Notes: generated by a model not told the origin, from the sequence alone. A stretch of DNA of 64,000 nucleotides from Cognatundibacterium rivi (GCF_018139565.1 NZ_JAGSPK010000006.1:62001-126000); one strand, 5' to 3'; counted from the stretch's first letter, positions 1-8,914 are shown. Numbers and translations are program-made.

Positions 1-417
1 CCACTTGTTTAAGATCACCTGAGCAAGATGCCCAAAATCTAAAAAGCCAAGAAGATCAGTTTTTTCACCTTCTAGCCATGAATCCTGATGGGCTGTTTGC
101 TGTCTAGTTTCAGCATGTTGTTTTACTTTTTGCGGCAGTTTATCAATCCAATCCACGCCTTCATTTTCAGATAATGTTTGCCTTATAAACTCTCGTACAT
201 GATTCTCGAAAGAGAATAGAACAGCATATAACCTAGCCATTTCAAGGGCATTGTTCCTTAAGTTAACTGGGAATGCTGCTAGAGCCTCCGCCAAAAGATG
301 CTCTTCAGTTTCTGTTTGATCTGCCCCAATTTTTATTCCTGCTTTTTGAAAAACAGATGCTTCAGCTTCAAACAATAATCCCCTAAATAGAAAGTCTCTT
401 AGCTCCTTGTGCTTCAA
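1..417 (-). CDS. Swt1-type HEPN domain protein (partial, runs off left edge)
   Basis: Reading leftwards from a TTG at 415-417, an open frame of 139 codons reaches the window edge without a stop. It contains a helix with FENHVREFIR, then a DW..KLP motif, and R105-QQTA-H110, which fits the Rx4-6H ribonuclease motif of HEPN proteins; the pattern ending in LDFGHL resembles the Swt1-type HEPN family. Its TTG overlaps the TGA of the upstream DUF5343 frame (TTGA), so the two are translationally coupled. HEPN domains of this type are often RNases in toxin-antitoxin or phage-defence modules; RNase activity here is an inference. The C-terminus is not visible, so the full architecture is unknown. Confidence 0.72.
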   Translation of the reverse strand, partial: MKHKELRDFLFRGLLFEAEASVFQKAGIKIGADQTETEEHLLAEALAAFPVNLRNNALEMARLYAVLFSFENHVREFIRQTLSENEGVDWIDKLPQKVKQHAETRQQTAHQDSWLEGEKTDLLGFLDFGHLAQVILNKW

Positions 418-1033
418 AATAGATGTTCCTTCAGCGACTTAAATATTGCGTTATAAACTTCAATATCCTTTGTTGCAGGCAAATGTACCTGAATGTTGTA
501 ATGCAACCCTGGCGTTTTGATGTGCACTGCCGGAGCACTTGTAGGAACCTCTGTTACAACACTCGCTGGTTCGTGGCTTTCTGTTGGTTCAGTTTTTTTT
601 TTGAGGATTGTTTTGCCTTTAAATCCGCCAAATCCAGGAGGGAAAAAAATGTTCGCCTCATATTCAAGGCCACATTATCACTTGCGTTGTGATAGCTCTT
701 AAACTTGCCCTCAATCGCAGAATGATCCGCTGATGTCGGATGTTCTTTTATAAGGAAAATGTCCGCATATGCTTCCTTTAAAGCTTCACCCATAATTTGT
801 TTGGATTGGGAGTGGTCTCGGTAATCTTTGTAGCGTGCTGTAGGCTTGCCGTCAGGCGTTAAAAAACCAAGAGCTTTTAGCAATGGTATGTATGCACGTT
901 GCTTGTTAGATTTAAATCCTAGGTCAATTAAGAATTGTTGTGTGAATTGAGGCGGAGCCTGTCCATCTCTTAGCTTGCTAAAAAAATCGCCTAGTTTGCC
1001 ATAAGCTTCTGTGTAAGCATTTGATAAAGCCAA
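414..1033 (-). CDS. DUF5343 family protein, frameshifted at a poly-A run
   Basis: The first frame runs from a TTG at 1033, six bases after a strong AGGAAGGAG site, and stops at about 554 soon after SSKKK. If one base is added to the A10 run (T10 on the plus strand, 593-602), the frame continues to a TGA at 414 and gains LHYNIQVHLPATKDIEVYNA, which looks like the conserved C-terminal segment of DUF5343 proteins. The restored protein is about 206 residues. The 414-1033 length is one base short of a multiple of three, as a single deletion predicts. Function is unknown. The gene overlaps a HEPN gene downstream. It may be a pseudogene, a sequencing error, a phase-variable gene or one read by transcriptional slippage. 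A TTG at 1051 is a less likely start. Confidence 0.75.
593..602. repeat. Ten-base homopolymer (T10/A10) in the DUF5343 gene
   Basis: Ten consecutive T on the plus strand (A10 in the coding direction) sit exactly where the DUF5343 frame breaks. A-runs of nine or more are known sites of polymerase slippage and of replication-slippage mutation. Eleven A would restore the full reading frame. Confidence 0.9.
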
Positions 1034-1052
1034 TTTCGTCTCCTTCCTCAAT

Positions 1053-1065
1053 TCACATAATGTGA
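1053..1065. promoter_or_regulatory. Palindrome TCACAT-A-ATGTGA upstream of the DUF5343/HEPN unit
   Basis: Two perfect six-base arms are separated by one base. The palindrome lies about 20 bases before the TTG start and just upstream of its ribosome binding site, where a repressor would block transcription. The binding protein is unknown; an operator role is inferred from position only. Confidence 0.4.
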
Positions 1066-1668
1066 TTTAATTTTCATTTTTGAAAGATAACTGACCACCA
1101 AAATAATTGCAATTTGTTTACGTCCTTTCGAAACCCGCATGACCTTTGATTGTTGTTGCTGATACCTGATCAATCGTAGGTATCACTGAATCGACAAAAA
1201 GCGCAGATCGAATCAACTCAACACGCATCGTGTCAGCACTAGGCAAGCAGTAAAAAAAATCAGCCAAAGCCCACGTTTCTCATCAAACCAAAAAATCAGA
1301 ACCTGACATTGCCCGGCGTAGGCGGAAACAGAATTACATCACTCTTCAAATCATGCCATTTTTGGCAAAAATAGGGGAGTATGTGCCAAAAATGCCTTTA
1401 TCTCTCAATAAAACAAAGGGGTTTTAAATATACTCCACCCAGTATATTTTCGACTCTGGCAGGCAAAAAAGAGGCAAAAAAGAGGCAAAAACAGCGAATG
1501 CTGGTCTCATTGTCCCAGCGATGTCAGTCATTTTTGAATGGTGAAAACGCCGCTGCGGGCGAGTGCGGTTTGTGGTGTGATGCCGATGCGCCATGATGCG
1601 CGTGATGTTGATGGCGGGTTTCTTCTGGTGATATCTAGTCGCGCCTGATCGTGAGTTGAATGTGATCG
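1066..1668. other. Gene-poor intergenic region
   Basis: No convincing gene. A 71-codon frame at 1381-1596 runs through the palindromic repeat and has no clear ribosome binding site or family features. The region holds the palindromic element at 1355-1450 and a direct repeat of aggcaaaaaag near 1459-1490. Confidence 0.6.
1355..1450. repeat. Dispersed palindromic element, copy 1
   Basis: Nested inverted repeats: GCCATTTTTGGCA (1355-1367) against TGCCAAAAATGCC (1384-1396), and AAATATACT-CCACCC-AGTATATTT (1426-1449) with perfect nine-base arms. An upstream GGAGTAT (1376-1382) can also pair with ATACTCC (1430-1436). The right part resembles the element at 35808-35890 (shared CCTTTATCTC, AAAGGG, AAATATAC and AGTATATTTT blocks), so this is a two-copy repeat within the window. 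Confidence 0.65.
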
Positions 1669-2670
1669 TCAGTTGTGGCTATGCCGGAGATGGTGATTGC
1701 GCTCGTGGATGGCGGCGTGCATTTGTGCGCGCATGGCTTCGGTCAGCGCGGCGCGGCGGCGATATTCGCTGCGTTTGTTGGACGGCCGGGATTCAATCGG
1801 CTTTTCATCTGTGGTGGGCGGGATCTCGAAATTTCCTCTCCAGTTTTGATATCCGCCAGCCAGCAACCATAACTGGTCGTACTCGGCGTGAATACATTTT
1901 TTCAGGCGATAACGCCATGCGCGGTGGATGTGGTTTTCTTTACTGACGCATTCTATTGTCGTGCAATGGATTTGCGAGGCGAGGTTGCGTAATACATCGA
2001 TCAATAGCAGGCGTGGCTGTATCCCATGCAAGGCGTTGGTGGCTGTGCGTGCCAGTTGGCGGCAATTGCCGCGATTTGACTGTATCCCGCCGACCTTAAT
2101 TGCATTGCCGTGGTGATTTTTTACCAGGGTGAACGTGACATAAAGCAGCGTCTCGTCATTCATGCTCAGTGCAAGTGTGAGGCCGCCTTCGCGTTTAAAG
2201 GCGTCATCCCGCAACAGGTGTATGGTGAAATGTTCCTCATTTTTTCCCGTAAACCGGGACAGTAAAAAACGATGGCCACTGACAATGTCTGCGGTATTTT
2301 TTGCACCCAACAGACTATGCAGTAATTCGAAATGGCAGGCGAGCATGTTAACCCGTTCCATTGCGCCGAGATTGCGATCAAAGAATGGGCGATGGATGAC
2401 ATCAAGCAGGTTGGCATCGCGCCCGACGAGCTGCCGTAAATAACTGCTTCTGACGAACTGATACCACGACAGGCTGGGTTTTAAATTGAGCAGCGTGCGG
2501 GCCACAAATTTACTTTTTCGCTCAAGGCTGACGGTGTCTGCGGCGGACGTCATTTTGTAGGCCCACGCCAGACTGGCTGTGACCTCATTTGTCCACTGAT
2601 AGCATCGCTTCAGATGGGCAACCAGGCCGGGCGTACATAAAGCAGAAATATTTTGTTCAATGTGTGACAC
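1669..2670 (-). CDS. VirK/YbjX family protein (DUF535)
   Basis: 333 residues from a GTG start, matching the VirK/YbjX (DUF535) family in length and pattern, including the central LLRDD, MNDETLLYVTFTL and GGIQSNRG segments. Family members in enterobacteria are linked to virulence-gene expression or to tolerance of envelope and peptide stress, but no biochemical activity is established. There is no signal peptide or clear membrane segment, so it is probably cytosolic. It stands alone, with long non-coding stretches on both sides, so the context adds nothing about its role. The C-terminal 50 residues are rich in Arg and His (for example HERNHHLRHSHN). Confidence 0.85.
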   Translation of the reverse strand: MSHIEQNISALCTPGLVAHLKRCYQWTNEVTASLAWAYKMTSAADTVSLERKSKFVARTLLNLKPSLSWYQFVRSSYLRQLVGRDANLLDVIHRPFFDRNLGAMERVNMLACHFELLHSLLGAKNTADIVSGHRFLLSRFTGKNEEHFTIHLLRDDAFKREGGLTLALSMNDETLLYVTFTLVKNHHGNAIKVGGIQSNRGNCRQLARTATNALHGIQPRLLLIDVLRNLASQIHCTTIECVSKENHIHRAWRYRLKKCIHAEYDQLWLLAGGYQNWRGNFEIPPTTDEKPIESRPSNKRSEYRRRAALTEAMRAQMHAAIHERNHHLRHSHN

Positions 2671-3025
2671 AGCGCGACCTAATCATGCAACATAATGTGG
2701 CTGATTGTAACTCAATGTATCCACATGAAAATTGGAGCGATGCTTCAGGATGAGTGAAAGCGCGGCACAAATCTGGTCGATTTCTACCGATTTAACAATA
2801 TTTATAGTTTTGAGCCCGCTTGGCCGTCACGTTTGGGGTAACGGTGTCCCGTTGATCTGGAATGTCGCAAGAACGAAGCGAGCGCGCCGGGCTTGATTCA
2901 CACCGGTAACAGCACCGGAAGATGGGTGCGCTGCCGTTTGGACAACGACGCCGCACTCCGGTTTAACGATGTTGATAGCGGGGAAAGCATCCCGCAATGT
3001 TGAAGCTGAAAAGACTGGCGTGCGA
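2671..3025. other. Intergenic region, nothing recognised
   Basis: About 355 bases between the VirK-like gene and a VOC gene, both read leftwards. No frame with coding character, no tRNA and no clear terminator was seen. It should contain the VirK-like promoter near its left end. Confidence 0.5.
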
Positions 3026-3412
3026 TCACTGGCCTGGCGGCGGTTGCCATAGTTCGACTTTATTTCCCTCGGGATCCATCACCCAGGCGAATTTTCCATA
3101 TTCGGATTCATCTGTCTGATCAAGCACGTGACAGCCTTCTTCCTTTAAAGCCTTGACTAATGCGTGCAGGTCTTCCACCCGGTAATTCACCATGAAAGGG
3201 GCAGAGCCCGGCGCGAAATGATCGCTGTTTTGCGGATGTATGGCCCATGCCGTGGTGCCTGCAACTGGCTTGCCATCGGCGTCTGCCCAGTCAAAAGCTG
3301 CGCCGCCCCAGACCTGCACATCGATTCCCAGATGTTGCTTGTACCACGCCTGCAATGCCGGTGCATCTTTGGCTTTGAAGAAAATACCGCCTATGCCTGT
3401 GACTCGTTTCAT
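3026..3412 (-). CDS. VOC (glyoxalase/bleomycin resistance) family protein
   Basis: 128 residues. It starts with the KRVTGIGGIFFKAKD strand and ends with FAWVMDPEGNKVELWQPP, the typical first and last strands of a vicinal oxygen chelate domain. The final Glu (KVELW) is a usual metal ligand; the first-strand ligand is not obvious. The family includes lyases, dioxygenases and resistance proteins, and the substrate cannot be told from sequence. Single-domain length fits the family. No operon partner is apparent; the upstream region is non-coding. Confidence 0.85.
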   Translation of the reverse strand: MKRVTGIGGIFFKAKDAPALQAWYKQHLGIDVQVWGGAAFDWADADGKPVAGTTAWAIHPQNSDHFAPGSAPFMVNYRVEDLHALVKALKEEGCHVLDQTDESEYGKFAWVMDPEGNKVELWQPPPGQ

Positions 3413-3908
3413 AGCAACTCCGCTGTGATAGTGGTGGATGAAATGTGTACTTAATCGCTGACCGTGATAGCGGTAAAACTGTACCGCAAAGATGCACTGG
3501 AAAGCTACGCATGCTGGCGTTGCAGATTCCGCTGCAACGAGAATTTATCATATCGATACCGTAAAAGGTATGCACCGATATATGCACGAGCGATTCCTGA
3601 AATATCGATCGGATTTCCATGACGACAGACACGACGATATTCACTTGCGCTCGCTTTCACGCGAGCAATCGAGTGTTTGACGGGGATGACTTCTGTTCCT
3701 GATCGATGATGGAAGACGACTAAATTTTTGACACTATCGAGAGTCACCATACATACGCTCACGAACGGACTGAAGCTGCGCAGTGATCTATCGGGAATCG
3801 ATTGGGATCAACTGGCGTGTACGAAAAAGGGAAGCCATTGATCTGATGCGCCTTGGCAGCCGAAATGCCGCCAGCAGGCGCATCTGCATTGAGAGAGCTG
3901 GTAACAGC
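3413..3908. other. Intergenic region with a small hairpin, no gene recognised
   Basis: About 500 bases. Short frames on both strands lack ribosome binding sites and family features. A perfect six-base hairpin GCTCGC-N6-GCGAGC lies at 3649-3666, without a T-run. Repeated ATATCGAT-like words occur near 3545-3610. Confidence 0.5.
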
Positions 3909-4259
3909 TTATTTTTTGACGGCAGGCAGATTGTATTTGGCGCGGCAGGATTGGCGCATTTCCATTTCCTGATTCAGGCTTTCCTGTAACGGTGTCTGGT
4001 TGGCGGCAGATTGCGATTTGAGTGCGCGTTCGAGAAATTTATCCGCAAAACATTTGCAATAATCATCCAGCTTAGGATTGCCTTTGAGGTCACTTTCACC
4101 CGTTGGCATATTCACAGAACGTTTGCACATATCAGCATAACCATTCGATGCCTGCACGAGTTGTGCGGCGGTCTGTGCGGATGCCGTGGCACTGAACAGT
4201 GCGGCAGCAGCGCAGGCAGAAACGATGGAAGCGAGGTGGCGAGCTGAAGGGCGGCGCAT
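3909..4259 (-). CDS. Secreted small protein of unknown function
   Basis: 116 residues with a clear Sec signal peptide: basic N-terminus, hydrophobic ACAAAALFSATASAQ and a probable cleavage after ASA. The mature part has four Cys (in MCKRS, DYCKCF and QSCRAKY), which may form two disulfides in the periplasm. There is no membrane segment after the signal. I do not recognise a named family. It stands alone between a long non-coding stretch and the hydrolase gene pair. Confidence 0.7.
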   Translation of the reverse strand: MRRPSARHLASIVSACAAAALFSATASAQTAAQLVQASNGYADMCKRSVNMPTGESDLKGNPKLDDYCKCFADKFLERALKSQSAANQTPLQESLNQEMEMRQSCRAKYNLPAVKK

Positions 4260-4415
4260 GAAATTTCCTTCTGATGTAGTTGAAGTTCAATTTTTGAAGT
4301 TCTATTTTAACTACGCACGCTTTTTTATCTCTTGATAAAAGTGTAAGTAAATGTATGCGTGGCGGCAGGTTGGTATGCTGCGTATGTCGCTGCTGAGGCA
4401 GCGCTGACGCAACGA

Positions 4416-5159
4416 TTAACCCAGCGTTTGCTGTATAACCCAGGCGGGATCGTCGAGTGGCAGATCGTGCCCAGCTTCAGGGTGGACGCGTAATTCGACC
4501 TGCCAGAGGTGAGCCAGAGTCGCGGAGCATTGCGGGCCGACGAGTGCATCGCGCGCACCAGTCAGCATCAGCAGCGGCACCTGCGGTGCCTGCGCTGGCG
4601 CGCGATAGCGCATCGCGGCGACCAATTGACGCAGAATGTTGCGGCGGCGAATAGGATATTGCTGCGCGTAATGAACCCAGTCGTTGAGCAGGCGTTCGGC
4701 ACTTGCGGCGTTGCTACGATGGCTGGTCAGGCGCAGGATCAGTTGCTCGCGCTGGCGCTGTGTTCCCGTCAGCATGGTGGAGATGATGGCGGGGTAATTG
4801 GCCGGGCGCAGGCGCTGATAAAACGGGTTGTGTGGCGCGAGGCTGGTGTTGATCAGCACCATGCGTTGCAGCTCATGCGGATAGCGCTCTGCCCACGCCA
4901 CGGCGACCATGCCGCCGAGCGAGATGGCGAGCAGTTTGATCTTGTCTTCGCTTTGCTGTTGTTGTTGTTGAACTTGCCCGCGTGCCTGTTCGACCATCGC
5001 GCCTATGCTGGTGGCGCTGGCTTGCTGATACAAAGCGCCATTGCCAGCGAAATCGAGAGTGATGATGTGTTCGTGCGGATGGGCTTGTGCAAACTGTTGC
5101 GTGAAGTTGCCCCAATGCCGTTGTTCGCGCATCAGGCCGCGCAGCAGTACCCAGGTCAT
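4416..5159 (-). CDS. Alpha/beta hydrolase
   Basis: 247 residues if started at the ATG at 5159, which overlaps the TGA of the upstream peptidase gene (ATGA); an in-frame extension to 5267 would lie inside that gene and is rejected. The nucleophile elbow is AISLGGMVA (Ser in G-x-S-x-G-like context with Ile before Ser), the acid is in LTGARDALVGP and the catalytic His in HPEAGHDLPLDDP. The N-terminal WVLLRGLMREQRHWGNF is the usual first strand with the oxyanion region. A run of six Gln lies around residues 60-66. Substrate is unknown. Coupling to an M14 peptidase suggests a shared degradative or modification pathway. Confidence 0.85.
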   Translation of the reverse strand: MTWVLLRGLMREQRHWGNFTQQFAQAHPHEHIITLDFAGNGALYQQASATSIGAMVEQARGQVQQQQQQSEDKIKLLAISLGGMVAVAWAERYPHELQRMVLINTSLAPHNPFYQRLRPANYPAIISTMLTGTQRQREQLILRLTSHRSNAASAERLLNDWVHYAQQYPIRRRNILRQLVAAMRYRAPAQAPQVPLLMLTGARDALVGPQCSATLAHLWQVELRVHPEAGHDLPLDDPAWVIQQTLG

Positions 5160-6196
5160 GGGCGATACCACCGTTGTACGGCGCGCTCTTGCAGGCGCAG
5201 ACGGGTCGGGCCTTGCGCCAGCCACTCCTGATGACCGCAGGTGGCGCGCATTAAAAAATCCAGCCACGAATTATGCCGTCGCAGCACACGATGCAGGCGA
5301 TGCTCTGCCACCGGATTAAACATGCCGTGACGCGAAAATAATTGACGCGGATTTTTTTTAACCCACAGCCACGAGCCCATTTCCAGCGTCAGTGGCAAAA
5401 AGGTTTTACCGGGCTGTTCTTGTGATTGCAAATACAGATAATCCCAGACGTCGCCATGCGTGCGGTATTGCAGGCTTTGCGGTTCAAACAGATAGCGATG
5501 ATTCGGATGAGTTTGCTGGAACAATTCTTCGAGTGACAAAATATCGGCCAGATGCGGAATCGGATGCACGCTGTGCGCATGTGGAAACCAGACGCGGTCG
5601 CGCAGACCAAAACCGGAATGGCAGTCGATCGCAATGCTGAATTGGCGTGATAATAATTCTTGCTGCACGGTGCGCACCAGCGCAATATTTTCGGCTTCCA
5701 TGTCAGCGCCCGCGAGCCCCCGGTACCACGGCAAGTGTTTACTGATGCGATGACCACCGAGCAGGAATGGCACTTTCTCGGTTGCTTCTACCGGCGCATT
5801 GCGCATCAGATCAACACCATTCGGATTGGCACGCGTCGCCTGCCACATGCCGCCGGGGTTCACCAGTGGCATGAATACCAGCCGCACTTCCTGCAGCATG
5901 TGTTGCAGACTTTTGTCCCACTTCAGGCGGGTCAGTAATCCGCGCAGAAAAGATAACAGCACTTGCGAACCTATGCGTTCCAGCCCATGGATGCCACCAA
6001 AAAAGCCTATCGCCGGTAAAGATGGGTCTGGGTTGCCCAGTGCCAGCTTATAGACCGGAAAGCGCTTGTGCTGGACATCGATCTCGCACAATACGTCAAC
6101 CTCCAGATGCGGCTGTCCGAGTTGAATGATGCGTTCGAGTTCTTTTAATTCAGGCAAGGCGGGCATGGAGGTGTGCTTGAAAATGGACTGTGCCAT
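5156..6196 (-). CDS. M14 family zinc carboxypeptidase-like protein
   Basis: About 346 residues from the ATG at 6196 (a second ATG at 6166 is also possible; neither has a good ribosome binding site). M14 features are visible: GGIHGLE with the zinc-binding H-x-x-E, ANPNGVDLMRN matching the N-G-x-D-x-N-R segment, DCHSGFG with the third zinc ligand, and LTLEMGSW with the probable catalytic Glu. There is no signal peptide, so it probably acts in the cytosol on an amide or peptide, like the succinylglutamate desuccinylase branch. Its TGA overlaps the ATG of the downstream hydrolase, so the pair forms one operon. The exact substrate is unknown. Confidence 0.85.
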   Translation of the reverse strand: MAQSIFKHTSMPALPELKELERIIQLGQPHLEVDVLCEIDVQHKRFPVYKLALGNPDPSLPAIGFFGGIHGLERIGSQVLLSFLRGLLTRLKWDKSLQHMLQEVRLVFMPLVNPGGMWQATRANPNGVDLMRNAPVEATEKVPFLLGGHRISKHLPWYRGLAGADMEAENIALVRTVQQELLSRQFSIAIDCHSGFGLRDRVWFPHAHSVHPIPHLADILSLEELFQQTHPNHRYLFEPQSLQYRTHGDVWDYLYLQSQEQPGKTFLPLTLEMGSWLWVKKNPRQLFSRHGMFNPVAEHRLHRVLRRHNSWLDFLMRATCGHQEWLAQGPTRLRLQERAVQRWYRP

Positions 6197-6443
6197 GCTA
6201 GGGGAGTGGCGGCAAGAATGCAAGAATATCCTTGCGCGTTGTACGCAGATCAGACGCTGACGGCCGATGATCGCAGGTGCTCAGAAAAACAGGTGCCGGA
6301 CAAGGAATCGAAGTGTTTTGTATCGCGGTATTTTCAGAAAAATATTACCGGGCGAAAAACTAGCATTCGCAACGGTGTTCTGGCTACAATGCCGCTCGCT
6401 GTGTTTTGCACCGGTCAACCTTTTTTCATCAGGAAAATTCATC

Positions 6444-7235
6444 ATGGCAATGGACGTTATTGATTATCAGATTTTCGGCGACGACATGCAGTTTGTCGAA
6501 ATTGAACTCGACCCGAATGAAGCGGCAGTCGGCGAAGCTGGTGCGATGTTTTACATGGAAGACGATGTGCAGATGGAGACGATCTTCGGTGACGGCTCTG
6601 CTGCGCAAAGCGGCATTTTCGGTAAATTGCTCGGTGCTGGTAAGCGTCTGGTGACTGGCGAATCCTTGTTCACCACGGTATTCATGAACGGCGGCAGACA
6701 AAAACGCAAAGTCGCTTTTGGTGCTGCGTATCCCGGCAAAATCATTCCTATGGATCTGTCACAACTGGGCGGCACTTTGCTGTGTCAGAAAGATGCTTTC
6801 CTGTGCGCGGCAAAAGGCGTGGCGCTCGGCATCGCGTTTCAGAAACGTCTGGGCGCAGGGTTCTTTGGCGGCGAGGGTTTTGTGTTGCAAAAGCTCGAAG
6901 GCGATGGCCTCGCATTTATTCACGCCGGTGGCGCGATCATAGAAAAGACTTTGCAACCCGGCCAGACCTTGCGCGTCGATAGCGGCTGCGTGGTCGCCTT
7001 TACGCAAGACATTGATTTCGATATTCAGTTTGTCGGCGGCGTGAAGACCGCCTTGTTCGGCGGGGAGGGCATGTTCTTTGCGACTTTGCGTGGCTCGGGC
7101 AAAGTCTGGCTGCAGTCGTTGCCATTATCCCGCCTGGCAAACCGTATCGTCGGTGCGTCTAAAATCGGCGGTGGTAAAGGCGCAGAACAGGGCTCCGTCC
7201 TTGGTGGCCTGGGTAATCTGTTTGAGGACGAATAA
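6444..7235 (+). CDS. TIGR00266 / AIM24 family protein
   Basis: 263 residues from the ATG at 6444, chosen because AGGAAAA precedes it at 6431; the frame is open further upstream but lacks family similarity there. The family (TIGR00266, AIM24 domain) has a double-stranded beta-helix fold, seen here in repeated Gly-rich beta segments such as [22 protein letters not shown] and [15 protein letters not shown]. The function is unknown in bacteria; the mitochondrial relative affects inner-membrane organisation. No signal or membrane segment. It is monocistronic and faces gshA across a shared terminator. Confidence 0.88.
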   Translation: MAMDVIDYQIFGDDMQFVEIELDPNEAAVGEAGAMFYMEDDVQMETIFGDGSAAQSGIFGKLLGAGKRLVTGESLFTTVFMNGGRQKRKVAFGAAYPGKIIPMDLSQLGGTLLCQKDAFLCAAKGVALGIAFQKRLGAGFFGGEGFVLQKLEGDGLAFIHAGGAIIEKTLQPGQTLRVDSGCVVAFTQDIDFDIQFVGGVKTALFGGEGMFFATLRGSGKVWLQSLPLSRLANRIVGASKIGGGKGAEQGSVLGGLGNLFEDE

Positions 7236-7251
7236 GTCGTTCTGTCTGAAT

Positions 7252-7291
7252 AAAAAAGCCGCCAGCAGTCTGATCTGCTGGCGGCTTTTTT
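7252..7291. terminator. Bidirectional terminator between AIM24-like gene and gshA
   Basis: Perfect stem GCCGCCAGCAG (7258-7268) and CTGCTGGCGGC (7275-7285) with a six-base loop, flanked by A6 on the left and T6 on the right, so it can end transcription from both convergent genes. Confidence 0.93.
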
Positions 7292-7321
7292 AATATTCAT
7301 CAAATCAGCATCGTTACATAA

Positions 7322-8914
7322 TCAGCTTTCGCAGCACAACTGACTGGACGTGCGGGAGCGGTAATCGGTGATGAATTCATCAAAGCTGCCGGTTTGCGAC
7401 CGCTCCATTTCTTCCTGTTCGGCGACCGAAACTCTGGCCAGTTCTTCGAAGTAACGGCGTTCTTCCTCGCTTGGCGGGCGGGCGCGGAATTGTTCTGCCA
7501 GCACCTTGCTTTGTTTCAGCGCAAATTGATAAAACGAATTATTTTCAGCGCGTATCGCTGTCATAACCTGCGCCGATGGCGTCAGATCGGGATCTTGCAA
7601 TTTTTCGCGCTGTACCTGCAGCGAATCAGCATGCACATGATCGCCGCGTTGTGCATCCAGCAGTGCAGCTACCGGTGCAATTTTTTCCAGTAATTCCAGC
7701 CCCCAGTTTTGCAGAGAAATTTCTTGCCCGCCATGACTCAGCATGAGGCCAGGGCGGCGTCCTTCTTTAACTGTCAGCGCGAAATTGCGGGTATTTTCCT
7801 CGCCTTCGGCCTGATTGGTCAGCGGGCTTTCATCCAGTGCACAGAATAATAAAAAAGCATCCAGAAAACGGGAAGTTTCCAGATTTATGCCCAGCGGATC
7901 AAATGGATTCACATCCATGCAGCGCACTTCGACATATTGCACACCACGTGCGCAAAGCGCTTCGATAGGACGTTCGCCGGTATGGATCACGCGTTTCGGG
8001 CGTATGGTCGCGTAAAACTCGTTTTCAATTTGCAGAATATTGGTATTGATCTGTACCCATTCACCATTGATTTGAGTGCCGATTTTTTCATACGCGGGAT
8101 ACGGTTTGCGGACAGCGATGGACAAGCTGCGCATGTAATCCATCAGGCTGTTATATGGCGGAACCAGTCCATCCTGCGCGTTATTCTGATAACCCAGATC
8201 GCTCATGCGCAGGCTGGTCGCGTAAGGCAGATACAGCGTATCTTCCGACAGGCTTTGTAACTGATGCGTACGGCCACGCAAAAATGACGTTGCCAGCGCT
8301 GGCGAGGCGCCGAACAGATACATCAGCAACCAGCTGTAACGTTTGAAATTGCGGATCATGGCGATGTAATTTTCTGACTGCACATACATCGCATCGCCGC
8401 TGGTGTTTTCCGCTTTTTGTAATGCCTTCCAGATGTTTTCAGAAATCGAGTAGTTGTAATGAATACCGGCAATGCATTGCATGCTTTTGCCATAACGCAG
8501 TGCCAGACCACGACGATACACATGCTTGATCATGCCGATGTGCGAGTTGCCATACCACGCGATCTGTATGTCTTTTTCGTCTGGCAAAGGGCAAGGCATG
8601 GACTGGCTCCACAGCATTTCATCGCCCAGTTTGGTGTAGGCGAAACGGTGAATCTGATCCAGTTTTTCCAATGCCAGCGAGATATCCTGTTCTGCCGGCG
8701 TGATGAATTCCATCAGGGACTCGGCATAGTCGGTTGTAATCTGTGGATGGGTCAGTGTTGCACCCAGCGCTGCTGGATGCGGCTTTGGCGACAGGTGCCC
8801 TGCTGCATCAACGCGCAGGGTTTCACGTTCTATACCACGCAAGCCCTGTCCGAGCAGAGGGCGGTACGTGTCGTTATCCAGTAGTGCCAGTCGTCGGTTT
8901 AACAAGTTGCTCAC
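7322..8914 (-). CDS. gshA: Glutamate-cysteine ligase
   Basis: 530 residues from a GTG at 8914 preceded by AGGA with six-base spacing; the frame is open to 9064, but the extra part is not conserved. The sequence follows the E. coli-type GshA family throughout: LGQGLRGIERETLRV with the catalytic Glu cluster, ITTDYAESLMEFITP, MQCIAGIHYNYS, TIRPKR and VEVRCMDVNPFDP. It forms gamma-glutamylcysteine from Glu and Cys with ATP, the first step of glutathione synthesis, in the cytosol. gshB is not in the window. The protein length matches the family. It ends at a strong terminator shared with the converging gene. Confidence 0.95.
   Translation of the reverse strand: MSNLLNRRLALLDNDTYRPLLGQGLRGIERETLRVDAAGHLSPKPHPAALGATLTHPQITTDYAESLMEFITPAEQDISLALEKLDQIHRFAYTKLGDEMLWSQSMPCPLPDEKDIQIAWYGNSHIGMIKHVYRRGLALRYGKSMQCIAGIHYNYSISENIWKALQKAENTSGDAMYVQSENYIAMIRNFKRYSWLLMYLFGASPALATSFLRGRTHQLQSLSEDTLYLPYATSLRMSDLGYQNNAQDGLVPPYNSLMDYMRSLSIAVRKPYPAYEKIGTQINGEWVQINTNILQIENEFYATIRPKRVIHTGERPIEALCARGVQYVEVRCMDVNPFDPLGINLETSRFLDAFLLFCALDESPLTNQAEGEENTRNFALTVKEGRRPGLMLSHGGQEISLQNWGLELLEKIAPVAALLDAQRGDHVHADSLQVQREKLQDPDLTPSAQVMTAIRAENNSFYQFALKQSKVLAEQFRARPPSEEERRYFEELARVSVAEQEEMERSQTGSFDEFITDYRSRTSSQLCCES

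Noticed and set aside
1381-1596. 71-codon frame on the plus strand
   Set aside because: It covers the palindromic repeat, has no ribosome binding site and no protein-like composition.
4509-5231. 240-codon plus-strand frame
   Set aside because: Antisense to the alpha/beta hydrolase, which has clear catalytic motifs.
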